NCBI GenBank assembly: GCA_964487925.1
Contig: CAZASZ010000006.1
Location: forward strand, 1 to 52,289
Length of the DNA: 52,289 nucleotides
DNA from: RI-283 sp964487925
GTDB lineage: Bacteria > Pseudomonadota > Gammaproteobacteria > SZUA-140
Direction: 5' to 3'
The notes beneath the pieces were generated by a model. The model ran no database searches and had not been told where the DNA came from. It worked only from the letters and a program-made list of their open reading frames with translations. How positions within the stretch are numbered: the first letter of the stretch is position 1; every line of letters begins with the position of its first letter. Of the stretch, positions 33,403 through 42,849 are shown piece after piece. The position numbers were made by a program, and so were the translations under genes.

Positions 33403-34572
33403 TTACTGTACAGATTGATTCAATGAGGTTTTCGATGCAGCCATGAGCGCGACAAACTGATCGAATAGACCATCGGCGTCATGCGGCCCAGGGCTGGCCT
33501 CGGGATGTCCCTGAAAGCCGAACGCGGGACGGTCTCTATGACGCAAACCCTGCAGGGTTCCGTCAAAGAGCGAGCGATGGGTAATCTCCAGGATATCGGG
33601 GAGCCCTTGCTCCGCGACCGCGAAACCATGATTTTGGCTCGTGATAATAACTCGCCCCGAGGTAAGGTCCTGGACAGGATGATTGGCGCCATGATGCCCG
33701 AACTTCATCTTTTCGGTACGCGCCCCGCTGGCCAGTGCCAGAAGTTGGTGGCCAAGACAGATCCCGAAGGTTGGGATACCCGTATCGACCAGAGTACGGA
33801 TACTTTCGATAGCGTACTGACAGGGTTCGGGATCACCTGGACCATTCGAAAGCATGACACCGTCGGGCGCTAGGGCCAAGACCTCATCGGCAGATGTCTG
33901 TGCCGGTACCACGGTCAGTTCGCATCCTCGATCGATGAGCATACGCAAGATGTTGTGCTTAACACCGAAGTCATAGACAACGACCTTAAAGGGCTCCGAA
34001 TTCAGAGCACTGCGAGTGCCGTTCATCGGCTCCGACTGAGCGGCATCCCAACTCCCTTCGCGCCAACTGTAACTCTGATCGGTGGTCACCGTACGAGCCA
34101 GATCCATACCCGCAAGCCCACCAAAAGAGCGTGCTTTCTCAACCGCCGCCTCGGTATCTATCTGCGCACCTGCCTGAATACATCCCCGCTGCGCGCCTTT
34201 ATCGCGAAGGATACGGGTCAATTGGCGGGTATCGATTCCGGCAATGGCGACAATGCCCTGATCGTTCAGAAAATCGGAAAGCGAACCCTCACCCCGCCAG
34301 TTGCTATATGTCAACGGCAGATCACGAATGACCATACCGCTGGCAACAACGCGTGGCTGCTCAAGGTCTTCCTCGTTGAACCCGACATTTCCGATATGCG
34401 GACAGGTAAAGGTGATGATCTGTTGGCAATATGAAGGATCACTGAGGATCTCCTGATACCCAGTCATGGCGGTATTGAACACCACTTCACCCATGGTTTC
34501 ACCGGAACAACCGATCGAAAGGCCTGTAAAACAGGTCCCATCTTCTAGCGCCAACAAGGCCGGTTGGTACAC
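33403..34572 (-). CDS. carA: Carbamoyl-phosphate synthase small chain
   Basis: A 389-residue glutaminase subunit that supplies ammonia to CarB. The class I amidotransferase domain carries the nucleophile in FGICLGHQLLALASG, with the His/Glu pair in FGFQGHPEASPGPHD. I chose the GTG at 34572: GGAGG lies five bases upstream and the protein then begins (V)YQPALLALEDG, matching E. coli MIKSALLVLEDG. A GTG at 34584 would lie in front of this ribosome-binding site. It heads carA-carB-greA; dapB, often upstream of carA in gammaproteobacteria, is absent here. Confidence 0.95.
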   Translation of the reverse strand: MYQPALLALEDGTCFTGLSIGCSGETMGEVVFNTAMTGYQEILSDPSYCQQIITFTCPHIGNVGFNEEDLEQPRVVASGMVIRDLPLTYSNWRGEGSLSDFLNDQGIVAIAGIDTRQLTRILRDKGAQRGCIQAGAQIDTEAAVEKARSFGGLAGMDLARTVTTDQSYSWREGSWDAAQSEPMNGTRSALNSEPFKVVVYDFGVKHNILRMLIDRGCELTVVPAQTSADEVLALAPDGVMLSNGPGDPEPCQYAIESIRTLVDTGIPTFGICLGHQLLALASGARTEKMKFGHHGANHPVQDLTSGRVIITSQNHGFAVAEQGLPDILEITHRSLFDGTLQGLRHRDRPAFGFQGHPEASPGPHDADGLFDQFVALMAASKTSLNQSVQ

Positions 34573-34897
34573 CCCTACCTCCACAAATTGAAAGAACTAA
34601 ATCTACGCATACAATTGATTACCCACCAATACAGGACCACTCACGAGACGGGAGACCATGTCGCTCGACCCGGCGCGATCATGTTTCGATCATCGGGGAT
34701 TTTGTACGCAAACGGCCACCGATTCTATATGATCCACCGACGCTCGTCCACGCCGGAATCCCGCACGACCCCACGACCTTTTCGACCCTGAACCACCTGA
34801 CACCGATTCGATAATATTGCGTTGATTTACTACTTATCTGATATCATTGCTCCTTTGGCCGGGACAAGCCCTATCAACTTTAACCGACAGAAATAAC
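34573..34897. other. Divergent promoter region, carA / alaC
   Basis: A 325-base non-coding region between two divergent transcription units. It has a direct repeat of CGATCAT spaced by 4 bases (about 34677-34694) and an AT-rich stretch (TAATATTGCGTTGATTTACT) about 65-90 bases before the aminotransferase gene. I see no promoter pair close enough to consensus to name. No coding frame is convincing. Confidence 0.4.
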
Positions 34898-36079
34898 ATG
34901 ACCGAATTCCCCAGAATCAAGCGGTTACCGCCATATGTTTTCAATATCGTAAACGAGCTGAAGGCCGCCGCGCGTGCGCGGGGGGAGGATGTCATCGACT
35001 TCGGCATGGGCAACCCCGATCAACCGACGCCTCAGCATATTGTCGACAAGCTCGTCGAGGTTGCGCAACGAGAGGACACCCACCGTTACTCCATGTCCAA
35101 GGGTATCCCACGTCTTCGTAGGGCCATCTGCAACTGGTACATGAACCGCTACAGCGTGGAACTCGACCCTGATCATGAGGCAATCGTAACGATCGGGTCC
35201 AAAGAAGGTCTAGCCCATTTGGCGCTCGCGACCATGGGGCCCGGCGATGCAGTACTAGTGCCAAATCCGGCCTACCCCATACACCCCTATGGCTTTGTGA
35301 TCGCCGGAGCTGATATACGGCACGTACCATTGGTCCCCGGCGTGGATTTCTTCGCCGAGCTGGAAAAGGCCATTGTAGACTCCTGGCCGCGCCCCAAGAT
35401 GCTGGTACTGAACTTCCCGGCCAATCCGACAACGCAGTGTGTCGAACTCGAGTTCTTCGAAAAGGTCATACAAATCGCGACCGAGCATAAAATCTGGGTC
35501 GTGCACGACCTGGCCTACGCGGACATAGTTTTCGACGGTTATGTTGCTCCCTCGATTTTGCAGGTCCCGGGTGCCAAGGAAATCGCCGTGGAGTTTTTCA
35601 GCCTGTCCAAGAGCTACAACATGCCGGGCTGGCGAGTCGGGTTTATGTGCGGCAACCGGGAACTGGTTGCCGCGCTAACCCGAATTAAATCCTACCTCGA
35701 CTACGGCATGTTTACCCCGATCCAGGTGGCCGCGATTGCGGCGCTGGAGGGCCCGCAAGAGTGTGTCAGCGAAATCTGTCAGCTCTATCGTCAACGTAGG
35801 GATGTGCTGTGTGACGGCCTAAACTCGATCGGCTGGAAAGTTGAAAAGCCCAAGGCGACCATGTTCGTCTGGGCCAGGATCCCTGAACAGTACCGCGACA
35901 TGGGTTCACTTGAGTTCAGCAAGATGCTGTTGAAGGAGGCCAAAGTGGCCGTATCGCCAGGCGTAGGTTTTGGCGCCTATGGCGACGACCATGTCCGTTT
36001 CGGCCTGATCGAAAATGAACATCGCACCCGTCAGGCAATCCGCTGCCTGCGCCAGATGTTTCGCCAGGAGCGAACTTGA
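34898..36079 (+). CDS. alaC: AlaC-like pyridoxal-phosphate aminotransferase
   Basis: A 393-residue class I/II aminotransferase. The nucleotide landmarks are the cofactor Lys238 in FSLSKSYNMPGWRVGF, the phosphate-binding region near SKEGLAHLAL, and NFPANPTTQCVE with the Asn that contacts the cofactor ring. AlaC makes alanine from glutamate and pyruvate; the same family includes LL-diaminopimelate aminotransferase-like enzymes. A gene of this type directly before hom and thrC is a common order in beta- and gammaproteobacteria. The ATG at 34898 begins MTEFPRIKRLPPYVF as in the family; an earlier in-frame start adds 17 unsupported residues. Substrate preference is inferred. Confidence 0.88.
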   Translation: MTEFPRIKRLPPYVFNIVNELKAAARARGEDVIDFGMGNPDQPTPQHIVDKLVEVAQREDTHRYSMSKGIPRLRRAICNWYMNRYSVELDPDHEAIVTIGSKEGLAHLALATMGPGDAVLVPNPAYPIHPYGFVIAGADIRHVPLVPGVDFFAELEKAIVDSWPRPKMLVLNFPANPTTQCVELEFFEKVIQIATEHKIWVVHDLAYADIVFDGYVAPSILQVPGAKEIAVEFFSLSKSYNMPGWRVGFMCGNRELVAALTRIKSYLDYGMFTPIQVAAIAALEGPQECVSEICQLYRQRRDVLCDGLNSIGWKVEKPKATMFVWARIPEQYRDMGSLEFSKMLLKEAKVAVSPGVGFGAYGDDHVRFGLIENEHRTRQAIRCLRQMFRQERT

Positions 36080-36167
36080 TTTACCCTTGGGAACCTCATA
36101 ATTTAGTGGACCTTCGATCTTCGAAACGCAGCACACCCGATATACCAATGACAACGAGGAAATGCTT

Positions 36168-37475
36168 TTGAACGCGGTGAAAATCGGCCTCCTGGGCCTC
36201 GGAACAGTAGGAGGAGGCGTGGCCAACGTCTTGTCCGGCAATCGGAATGAGATCACGCGCCGAGCCGGGCGGGAAATTGTGCTGACGCACGCTGCGTCGC
36301 GTGAAGCCCCGTCAGCTGACGTCGACACCAATGGCGTGACCGTTCTGCAGGACGCATGGGGCATCGTAGAAAACCCGGATATTGATGTCGTCGTCGAGTT
36401 GATCGGCGGTTACGAGCCTGCACGGGAGTTGACCCTGAGGGCCATCGAAAACGGTAAGCATGTTGTGACCGCCAACAAGGCGTTGATCGCGTTGCATGGC
36501 AATGAGATCTTCGCCGCAGCGCAGAAGAAAGGCGTTACGGTAGCCTTCGAGGCAGCGGTTGCCGGCGGCATCCCCATCATTAAGGCCATACGGGAAGGCC
36601 TTGCCGGCAACCACATCGACTGGGTGGCAGGGATCATCAACGGCACCGGCAACTTCATTCTGACCGAGATGCGTGATAAGGGACGCGATTTTGCCGATGT
36701 GCTCGCCGAGGCGCAGGCCCTCGGTTACGCAGAGGCCGATCCAACCTTCGATGTTGAGGGTATTGATGCTGCGCACAAGCTGACCATTCTGGCCTCTATC
36801 GCCTTCGGTATCCCGCTACAGTTCGACAAGGTCTATAACGAAGGAATCGGACATATCGAGAGCGTCGATGTCCGTAATGCCGAGGACTTCGGCTACCGCA
36901 TCAAGCACCTCGGTCTGACCCGGCGCACCGAAGCCGGTATCGAACTGCGTGTCCACCCGACGCTGATTCCAGGTCGACGCCTGCTCGCCAACGTCGATGG
37001 CGTCATGAACGCCGTTCTGGTTCACGGTGATGCCGTCGGTCCCACGCTCTATTACGGTGCTGGTGCCGGACGCAACCCCACGGCATCGGCAGTTGTGGCC
37101 GACATTATCGACGTCGTCCGTGCCCTCACGACGGACCCTGAAAACCGGGTGCCACACCTCGCCTTCCAAGCTAATGCACTGGCGGATACGCCTATTCTGC
37201 CGATCGGCGAAGTCGAAACCGCATACTACCTACGTATGCAGGCCGAGGACCGCCCTGGCGTCCTAGCCAGTGTGACGCGCATCCTAGGCGATCAGGGCAT
37301 TAGTATCGAGGCCATGACGCAAAAGGCATCCGCGGACGACGACGAATACCTGCCTGTGGTCATGTTGACGCATCGGATTCGAGAGAGACAGATGGATGAG
37401 GCCATTCGCCAAGTCGAGGCCCTTGATTCCATCCGCGGTCATATGACGCGCATCCGCATCGAGACCCTAGACTAA
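36168..37475 (+). CDS. hom: Homoserine dehydrogenase
   Basis: A 435-residue enzyme that reduces aspartate semialdehyde to homoserine for threonine, methionine and isoleucine. It has the NAD(P)-binding start VKIGLLGLGTVGGGVANVL, VVTANKALIA, the catalytic region GGIPIIKAIREGLAGN and GIINGTGNFILTEM, and a C-terminal ACT domain (about 350-430) that usually gives threonine feedback. It is the monofunctional type, without a fused aspartokinase. ACGAGGA lies one base from an ATG at 36162 (too close) but seven bases from a TTG at 36168, which I prefer; the difference is two residues. Confidence 0.95.
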   Translation: MNAVKIGLLGLGTVGGGVANVLSGNRNEITRRAGREIVLTHAASREAPSADVDTNGVTVLQDAWGIVENPDIDVVVELIGGYEPARELTLRAIENGKHVVTANKALIALHGNEIFAAAQKKGVTVAFEAAVAGGIPIIKAIREGLAGNHIDWVAGIINGTGNFILTEMRDKGRDFADVLAEAQALGYAEADPTFDVEGIDAAHKLTILASIAFGIPLQFDKVYNEGIGHIESVDVRNAEDFGYRIKHLGLTRRTEAGIELRVHPTLIPGRRLLANVDGVMNAVLVHGDAVGPTLYYGAGAGRNPTASAVVADIIDVVRALTTDPENRVPHLAFQANALADTPILPIGEVETAYYLRMQAEDRPGVLASVTRILGDQGISIEAMTQKASADDDEYLPVVMLTHRIRERQMDEAIRQVEALDSIRGHMTRIRIETLD

Positions 37476-37509
37476 GCAAATTTTTAGACATTAATTTAAG
37501 GAGTACACC

Positions 37510-38592
37510 ATGCCATTCAGACCGCGATATACCGGTCTCATTGAGAAATACCGGGACCGCCTGCCGGTTAGCGATGACACCCGCATCATCAGTTTGGGTG
37601 AAGGGGCCACTCCCCTCATCAAACTGAATAACATCCCTAAGAGCCTGCCCTCCGAGGTCGAGATATACGTCAAGTACGAGGGCTTGAATCCTACAGGATC
37701 TTTTAAAGATCGCGGCATGACCATGGCTGTCACCAAGGCCGTTGAGGAAGGGAGCCAGGCAATCATCTGCGCATCGACGGGAAACACTTCGGCCTCAGCC
37801 GCCGCCTATGCCGCCCGTGCCGGAATCACGGCCTTCGTGCTGATCCCAGATGGTAAGATCGCGCTCGGCAAGCTTGCCCAAGCCATGATGCATGGTGCCA
37901 TTATCATCCAGATCAAGGGCAACTTCGACGCAGGTATGCAGCTCGTTAAGGAAGTCGGCGACGCCGCCCCTGTCACAATCGTCAACTCCATCAATCCCTT
38001 TCGCCTTCAGGGGCAGAAGACCGCAGCCTTCGAGATCATCGAGGAATTGGGAGCACCACCGGATTTCCACTGTCTTCCGGTTGGCAATGCGGGCAACATC
38101 TCCGCGCATTGGATGGGGTACTGCGAATATCAGGACCACGGAATCGTCAACAGCCGACCAACCATGGTGGGCTATCAAGCCAGCGGCGCGGCGCCCTTCC
38201 TGCGCGGCAAGATGGTCGATAACCCGGAAACGGTCGCCACGGCCATCCGTATCGGCCACCCTCAGAGTTGGGAAAAGGCCTGGGCCGCCAGCCGCGAGTC
38301 AAATGGTTGGTTCGCCGAGTTCTCGGACGAAGAAATCCTGGCTGCACAAAAGCTATTGACTGAGCAAGAAGGGATTTTTTGCGAACCGGCCTCGGCGATC
38401 TCGCTTGCTGGCGCCGTGCATGATATAAAGTCCGGAAAGATTCCGGCGGGAAGCCGCGTCGTATGTACACTGACGGGTCACGGACTCAAGGATCCGGACA
38501 CAGCCATCCAGCAGAGCCGGGCGCCGCTACAAGCGATCGACGCGAATCTGGAGTCCGTCCGCCGCGCCATATTGGATAACCTGCCGGGCTAA
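37510..38592 (+). CDS. thrC: Threonine synthase
   Basis: A 360-residue pyridoxal-phosphate enzyme that converts O-phosphohomoserine to threonine. Lys66 in NPTGSFKDRGM binds the cofactor, CASTGNTSASAAAYAARAG is the substrate loop, and PVGNAGNISAHW holds the phosphate of the cofactor. It is the short (about 350-residue) type also found in plants' relatives and many Proteobacteria, not the longer E. coli type. AAGGAG lies 7 bases before the ATG. It is 34 bases after hom and is followed by a strong hairpin. Confidence 0.96.
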   Translation: MPFRPRYTGLIEKYRDRLPVSDDTRIISLGEGATPLIKLNNIPKSLPSEVEIYVKYEGLNPTGSFKDRGMTMAVTKAVEEGSQAIICASTGNTSASAAAYAARAGITAFVLIPDGKIALGKLAQAMMHGAIIIQIKGNFDAGMQLVKEVGDAAPVTIVNSINPFRLQGQKTAAFEIIEELGAPPDFHCLPVGNAGNISAHWMGYCEYQDHGIVNSRPTMVGYQASGAAPFLRGKMVDNPETVATAIRIGHPQSWEKAWAASRESNGWFAEFSDEEILAAQKLLTEQEGIFCEPASAISLAGAVHDIKSGKIPAGSRVVCTLTGHGLKDPDTAIQQSRAPLQAIDANLESVRRAILDNLPG

Positions 38593-38606
38593 ATGATCAG
38601 GAAGTC

Positions 38607-38636
38607 GATGTGGGTCGGCTCCGGCCGACCCACATC
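38607..38636. terminator. Perfect GC-rich hairpin between convergent thrC and Sel1 gene
   Basis: Perfect 13-base arms (GATGTGGGTCGGC and complement) around a 4-base loop, 14 bases after the thrC stop and 35 before the end of the opposing gene. There is no U-tract on either side. It probably acts as a bidirectional 3' end. Confidence 0.7.
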
Positions 38637-38671
38637 TCGTAAAATCGGCCAATGATGTGGCAAATACGCAG

Positions 38672-39064
38672 CTATAAACCTTTGTTTGCGTGAAGCCGAT
38701 CTTCCCAATACCGGGCCAGATCAGTGTTACGATCCAGGCCAAACCACCCTTCGCTATAAGCTGCGACCAGATATTCCTGGGCCTCGCGAATACCGTTTTT
38801 CGCCGCTTCTCGATACCAATGCACCGCCATGGCCTCATCAATCGGGCCAAGCAGTCCGCCGTGATAGATCAGTGCGAGATTGAACTGCGCCCTCGCATCC
38901 CCAGCCCTCGCCAACGGCATCCACTCTGAATAGGCAGCCTTATAGTCGCCATCGAAGGCATGGTCGTAACCCTGGCTATAGGAATCAGCCTGTGCGGTTC
39001 CGGCGAACAACATAAAGGCTGACAGAAGGATTCCATATGACAGTTGCATCGCTCGTTTGGTCAT
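38672..39064 (-). CDS. Secreted Sel1-repeat protein
   Basis: A 130-residue protein. A signal peptide covers about residues 1-23 (hydrophobic LSYGILLSAFMLFAGTAQA). The mature part holds Sel1/TPR-like helix pairs: ARAGDARAQFNLALIYHGG and AVHWYREAAKNGIREAQEYL are the Sel1 consensus. Such repeats bind other proteins; no partner is evident. The ATG at 39064 has GGAG 9 bases upstream and places the signal peptide properly. It may be transcribed with the M16 protease upstream (107 bases apart). Confidence 0.82.
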   Translation of the reverse strand: MTKRAMQLSYGILLSAFMLFAGTAQADSYSQGYDHAFDGDYKAAYSEWMPLARAGDARAQFNLALIYHGGLLGPIDEAMAVHWYREAAKNGIREAQEYLVAAYSEGWFGLDRNTDLARYWEDRLHANKGL

Positions 39065-39171
39065 TGTGCTGCGCTCCATGATTTCAGTCACATCGTGGAC
39101 ATGATTCGGAACGCCTGACTATGCGACGAAACTCAGACCCAAACTGGGTGGACGGTCACAAATCCGTAAAT

Positions 39172-42066
39172 CTATTGCACCCTACCTGCCGACGCCTCCG
39201 GCAGTATGAAGGTAGGTAGCGAGTTGCGGAAAACAGCCCTATCCGTGATAAAAATCTGGCCAGACTTCAGTACCCAACGTTTGGCTAGGTTGTGATATCG
39301 GCGCCCATACATCTCGACTAAGAGTCTTTTTTTCGTCGCCGGCGTCAGGATCGCTTTCGCAAACGCAACCATGGCTTTTTGGTCAAGTTGACGAACGGCG
39401 TTCGCGAGTCGTTCACGATGATCAAAGTCAAGATACTTGAGCCCGAGATCGGCAAGATAGCGATGGCTACGCTCCGACAACCGCGTATCACGTTTTTCGA
39501 TGGTCGACAGCAGACCGCTCCGCCCTCGCTCAAACTCGACTGGATCCATAACCTCGAGCTGCGCGGAAAACCCAGCCAGAAAGTGGTCGATATGGGTGAG
39601 CACGTCATCGGGCGAGTGCGTAGGAGACTGGACAACGAAGGTGATGCCAGGAACCCGGTCGAAAGAGGCCTCAGCGGCGTAGACAATGTAACCCAACTGC
39701 TGTTCCGTCCTTAGCTGTCCAAAAAAAGGTGCTCGGATGAACTGATGCAGCAGCGCCATACGCGCCTCTTGTTCTATATCATCCCGGTCCGCTTGGTAGT
39801 AGACCGAAATAGCTGAATCTTCATGGTCTATCTCACGTATAAAGGTATACTCGTGCCCCCTATCCAAGCGTACGACTTCACGCTCGACCGGTAGCGTAGG
39901 CTTGGCAACCTGAAAGATCTTGCCAAGTGCCGTATTCGATAACGCGCGCGCCTGCTTACGATTGATATTTCCATGTATCAGAGCCCTCACATACAGCGCG
40001 GAACGGGCCTCAGGGATATACGCCCGCAGATCGTCGGCCGAGCTGTCTTCCAGGGCCTTGAGAACGGAATCCGCTCCCCAGGTACTGTGTACCAATAGCT
40101 CGTTCAGATACCGACTGCTCTGTACATATGGCCGGTCCAGGGCTTGGTTACGAAGCCCCTGCAAGGCATGTTCTTTTATGACGGAAAAACGTTCGTCGTC
40201 GACCTTCAGGTCCAGAAAGGTATTCAGCACGAGCGACAACAATTGCGGTTCTTTGTCGCTAAATCCACCGACATTGATCGAGATACCGTTCCTGCCAACA
40301 CCCAGACGGTAGCTGAGACCTGCGAGCTGTGCAGGATAGACCTCGGGATTCAAGGCATCGTTTGCGAGATCTACCCATAACGAAGCCAAGATGCGGTCCC
40401 TTGGGCCATCACCAACCCTGGGAGATGTCATCCCCCAGATGATGTCAGCCTTCGGCACATTGAAATCGCTATCCTGTTGATGCCAGATCTCAAACCCGTC
40501 ACCGTGCAGGATGACTTCTGGTTTTTGCGCCACCGATTTCCCTTTGAGGACGCCCAGATGTTCGGGTAAGAACGGGTTTTTTTCTGGAAGCGCCAACTCA
40601 GGATCAGGTTTCATCGCAGCCCAACCGGCGAGCTGAACATCGTCTAAAGGAGTAACACGATAGGGAGTCCCATACCAGGGCTCCTTATTATCTAGCGCGT
40701 CGCCAGGCGCCATTGTGACCACCCTCGCCTTGGCGGGCACAAAGCGCGCCAAGATGCCCTGAAGACGTTTGGGATCCTCACCCTCAATGATAAAGGGTCC
40801 CTTGAGGACGTCGTCCACAGGATATACCTGTAGGTTGTTGGCGAGGCTGATTGCTTCATGGAGCGCTGGCGGCTGATCCCTAAAACGAAACTTCAATTCA
40901 TTGATAGTGCGCAACTCATCAACGAACCAAGGAGGAACACCCTGCTCCTTGATAAGGTTGATATAGGCAAAGGTCAGATCTTTAACTTCCTCGGAGTGGG
41001 CGAGACCAGCCTCGGTCAGTTCGATATCGACCGCGAACACCGCCTCGTCGCCGGCCTTCACGGTCCTGCCTGCATTGATCCCAGTAGCCCAACCACGACG
41101 TTTCAACAAGGCAAGCAGACTGCCCTCCCCTTCATGACCGACTACCTGTCCGATGATCATGGCTGGTTTCATCAGGTAATCGCTCTGTCTCCAGGGATAA
41201 GCAAAATAGATTGCGATATCACGTTCGGTCTTGATCGGCCGCACTTCAATTGCGATGCCAAGCTGCTTCTCGGAGAATAGCTCTGGCCACGTGTCTCTGC
41301 GCTTGACCTCGTTATCCGGAACCTGAGAGAACAACGCCGACACGGTCTTCGTCATCTGCGCCAGGGAGTCACGCCCGACTACCGCCAGGGTCATATAACG
41401 CGCCGAATAATGTCTTCGATAGAAAGTGATCAGATCGTCACGAACTGTTTTGCCTGGCTGATCGTCCAGAGTATCCAGGCTACCGACGCTAAAATGCGCA
41501 AACGGATGCTCAGGATTAGCTGTCGCCTTTATTACCTGCCACACGCGTCGCCCATCGTCCTTGATCTTGAGCCGATATTCCGAATCCACCGCATGGCGTT
41601 CGCGGTCCACATACTTAGCGTCGAAAGTCGGCTCAATAAAGAATTGCGCGAAATGATCCAGGGCCTCTGCAAGGGCTGAATAACTGACCTCGAAGTGGAA
41701 GTTTGTAAACTCATCGGCGGTGTAGGCATTATCTCGTCCGCCATGGGCGCTGATAAACTCGTGATAGGAATCTGGATCCGGATATTTCTTTGTACCCAAA
41801 AACAACATGTGCTCCAGAAAATGGGCCAATCCAGGCCTATCAGTGGGATCATCGTTCGAACCCGCATGTACAACCAAACTCGCCGCAGCCTTATCGGCCT
41901 TTGGATCGGAGACCAAAACAACCTTGAGTCCATTATCCAGCACAAGGGCCTTGAACTGACGCTGATCATTCTCCGGCTTAATGATCCCTCCCGCGTGGCC
42001 CGAGACAGGTAGCGAACACAGGAAAAGAAGCAGCAATACTTCCGGAAAACGCAATCTATGATTCAT
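39172..42066 (-). CDS. Pitrilysin/insulinase-type M16 metalloprotease
   Basis: A 964-residue periplasmic protease. The signal peptide is about residues 1-26 (LLLLFLCSLPVSGHA). The inverted zinc motif HFLEH gives His82, Glu85 and His86, and Glu163 in AVDSEY is the third ligand. Three further M16-type domains follow, as in E. coli protease III (PtrA, 962 residues), so size and order fit. RTEQQLGYIVY near the C-terminal part is the family's substrate-binding segment. The start is ATG 42066 or TTG 42072; AAAAGG is better spaced for the TTG, which adds two residues. E. coli ptrA lies by recB/recD; that context is absent here. Confidence 0.92.
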   Translation of the reverse strand: MNHRLRFPEVLLLLFLCSLPVSGHAGGIIKPENDQRQFKALVLDNGLKVVLVSDPKADKAAASLVVHAGSNDDPTDRPGLAHFLEHMLFLGTKKYPDPDSYHEFISAHGGRDNAYTADEFTNFHFEVSYSALAEALDHFAQFFIEPTFDAKYVDRERHAVDSEYRLKIKDDGRRVWQVIKATANPEHPFAHFSVGSLDTLDDQPGKTVRDDLITFYRRHYSARYMTLAVVGRDSLAQMTKTVSALFSQVPDNEVKRRDTWPELFSEKQLGIAIEVRPIKTERDIAIYFAYPWRQSDYLMKPAMIIGQVVGHEGEGSLLALLKRRGWATGINAGRTVKAGDEAVFAVDIELTEAGLAHSEEVKDLTFAYINLIKEQGVPPWFVDELRTINELKFRFRDQPPALHEAISLANNLQVYPVDDVLKGPFIIEGEDPKRLQGILARFVPAKARVVTMAPGDALDNKEPWYGTPYRVTPLDDVQLAGWAAMKPDPELALPEKNPFLPEHLGVLKGKSVAQKPEVILHGDGFEIWHQQDSDFNVPKADIIWGMTSPRVGDGPRDRILASLWVDLANDALNPEVYPAQLAGLSYRLGVGRNGISINVGGFSDKEPQLLSLVLNTFLDLKVDDERFSVIKEHALQGLRNQALDRPYVQSSRYLNELLVHSTWGADSVLKALEDSSADDLRAYIPEARSALYVRALIHGNINRKQARALSNTALGKIFQVAKPTLPVEREVVRLDRGHEYTFIREIDHEDSAISVYYQADRDDIEQEARMALLHQFIRAPFFGQLRTEQQLGYIVYAAEASFDRVPGITFVVQSPTHSPDDVLTHIDHFLAGFSAQLEVMDPVEFERGRSGLLSTIEKRDTRLSERSHRYLADLGLKYLDFDHRERLANAVRQLDQKAMVAFAKAILTPATKKRLLVEMYGRRYHNLAKRWVLKSGQIFITDRAVFRNSLPTFILPEASAGRVQ

Positions 42067-42193
42067 GAACAACTGTTAAGCCTTTTGTGTTGGAATGCCA
42101 AAGTTGGACGTATCTGATCAATGTCGGCCAAACGGCCGGGGACTTCATGATGCGGGCATCATGACTGATAGGCAAGCCCGGCTTAGCCTCTCA

Positions 42194-42715
42194 TTAAGAT
42201 CCAGAGCGAGCCCGAAACAACTGCCCCAAAGAAGGCCCTGCCTGCGCACCCAGAGGTACGTATCGAGGAATTCGACAAAGACGACTCTCTATCTCTACAG
42301 ACAGCTCGCCTGCATTCGGTTCTCGCCACCGTACATCAACCCTCATATCATCACGCCACGGCCCGTCGGGACGCACTTCCCAGCGAATCACGTAGACTCG
42401 TTCCAGGCCAGGGCGTTCATCAGCCGCGCCCGAACCCGGTGGCCCCATGCGCTCCTCCCCGGAACCCAAAACACTCGCAGGTCCTCCTAACGACACGAAT
42501 CGCATGTCTTCGAGATGATTCAGGGCAAGCGTCAAGGCGCGTTCCTGGTGAGGAGCGGTTGCCGCAGCGGTGACAATTTCGGCCTGTAAACGACCTAGCG
42601 CTCACATGGCCAACATAATCGTGAGAAGGGTGACCATGAGTTAGAGCAGCAGCAATCCCTTTTCCCACACCCTTCCCCGGCGCCATGGGGCCGGGGCTTC
42701 CGCCTGTGTGTTCAT
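42194..42715 (-). pseudogene. Type IV prepilin (PilV-like) gene broken by two in-frame stops
   Basis: From ATG 42715 to the TAA at 42194 one frame of 174 codons reads as a minor pilin except for two stops. A strong ribosome-binding site GGAGGTGA lies 6-7 bases before the ATG. The leader ends in RVWEKG followed by LLLL, where prepilin peptidase would cut after Gly20. The next codon is TAA (42643-42641), exactly where the conserved Glu5 (GAA) should be; the helix continues LMVTLLTIMLAM, then TGA (42604-42602), then ALGRLQAEIVTAAAT, ERALTLALNHLEDMR, and a beta-rich C terminus with ERVYVIRWEVRPD and MRVDVRWREP. PilV-like proteins prime type IV pili. No other pilus gene is nearby. Sequencing error is an alternative. 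Confidence 0.8.
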
Positions 42716-42849
42716 CCTTGATCACCTCCAATATAAGCTACCGACAACATACAGGCCAGAAGCTCGACATCCATGTCCAGTCCAATAGGTGAGCATGGTT
42801 TCTAAGTCTGCTAGACTGCGCAGCCTGTGAAGAAACCCCTGATCAATCC

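Noticed and set aside
42420..42731. A 103-codon minus-strand frame over the prepilin region
   Set aside because: It is out of frame with the pilin-like reading, which explains the ribosome-binding site, the hydrophobic helix and the C-terminal part.
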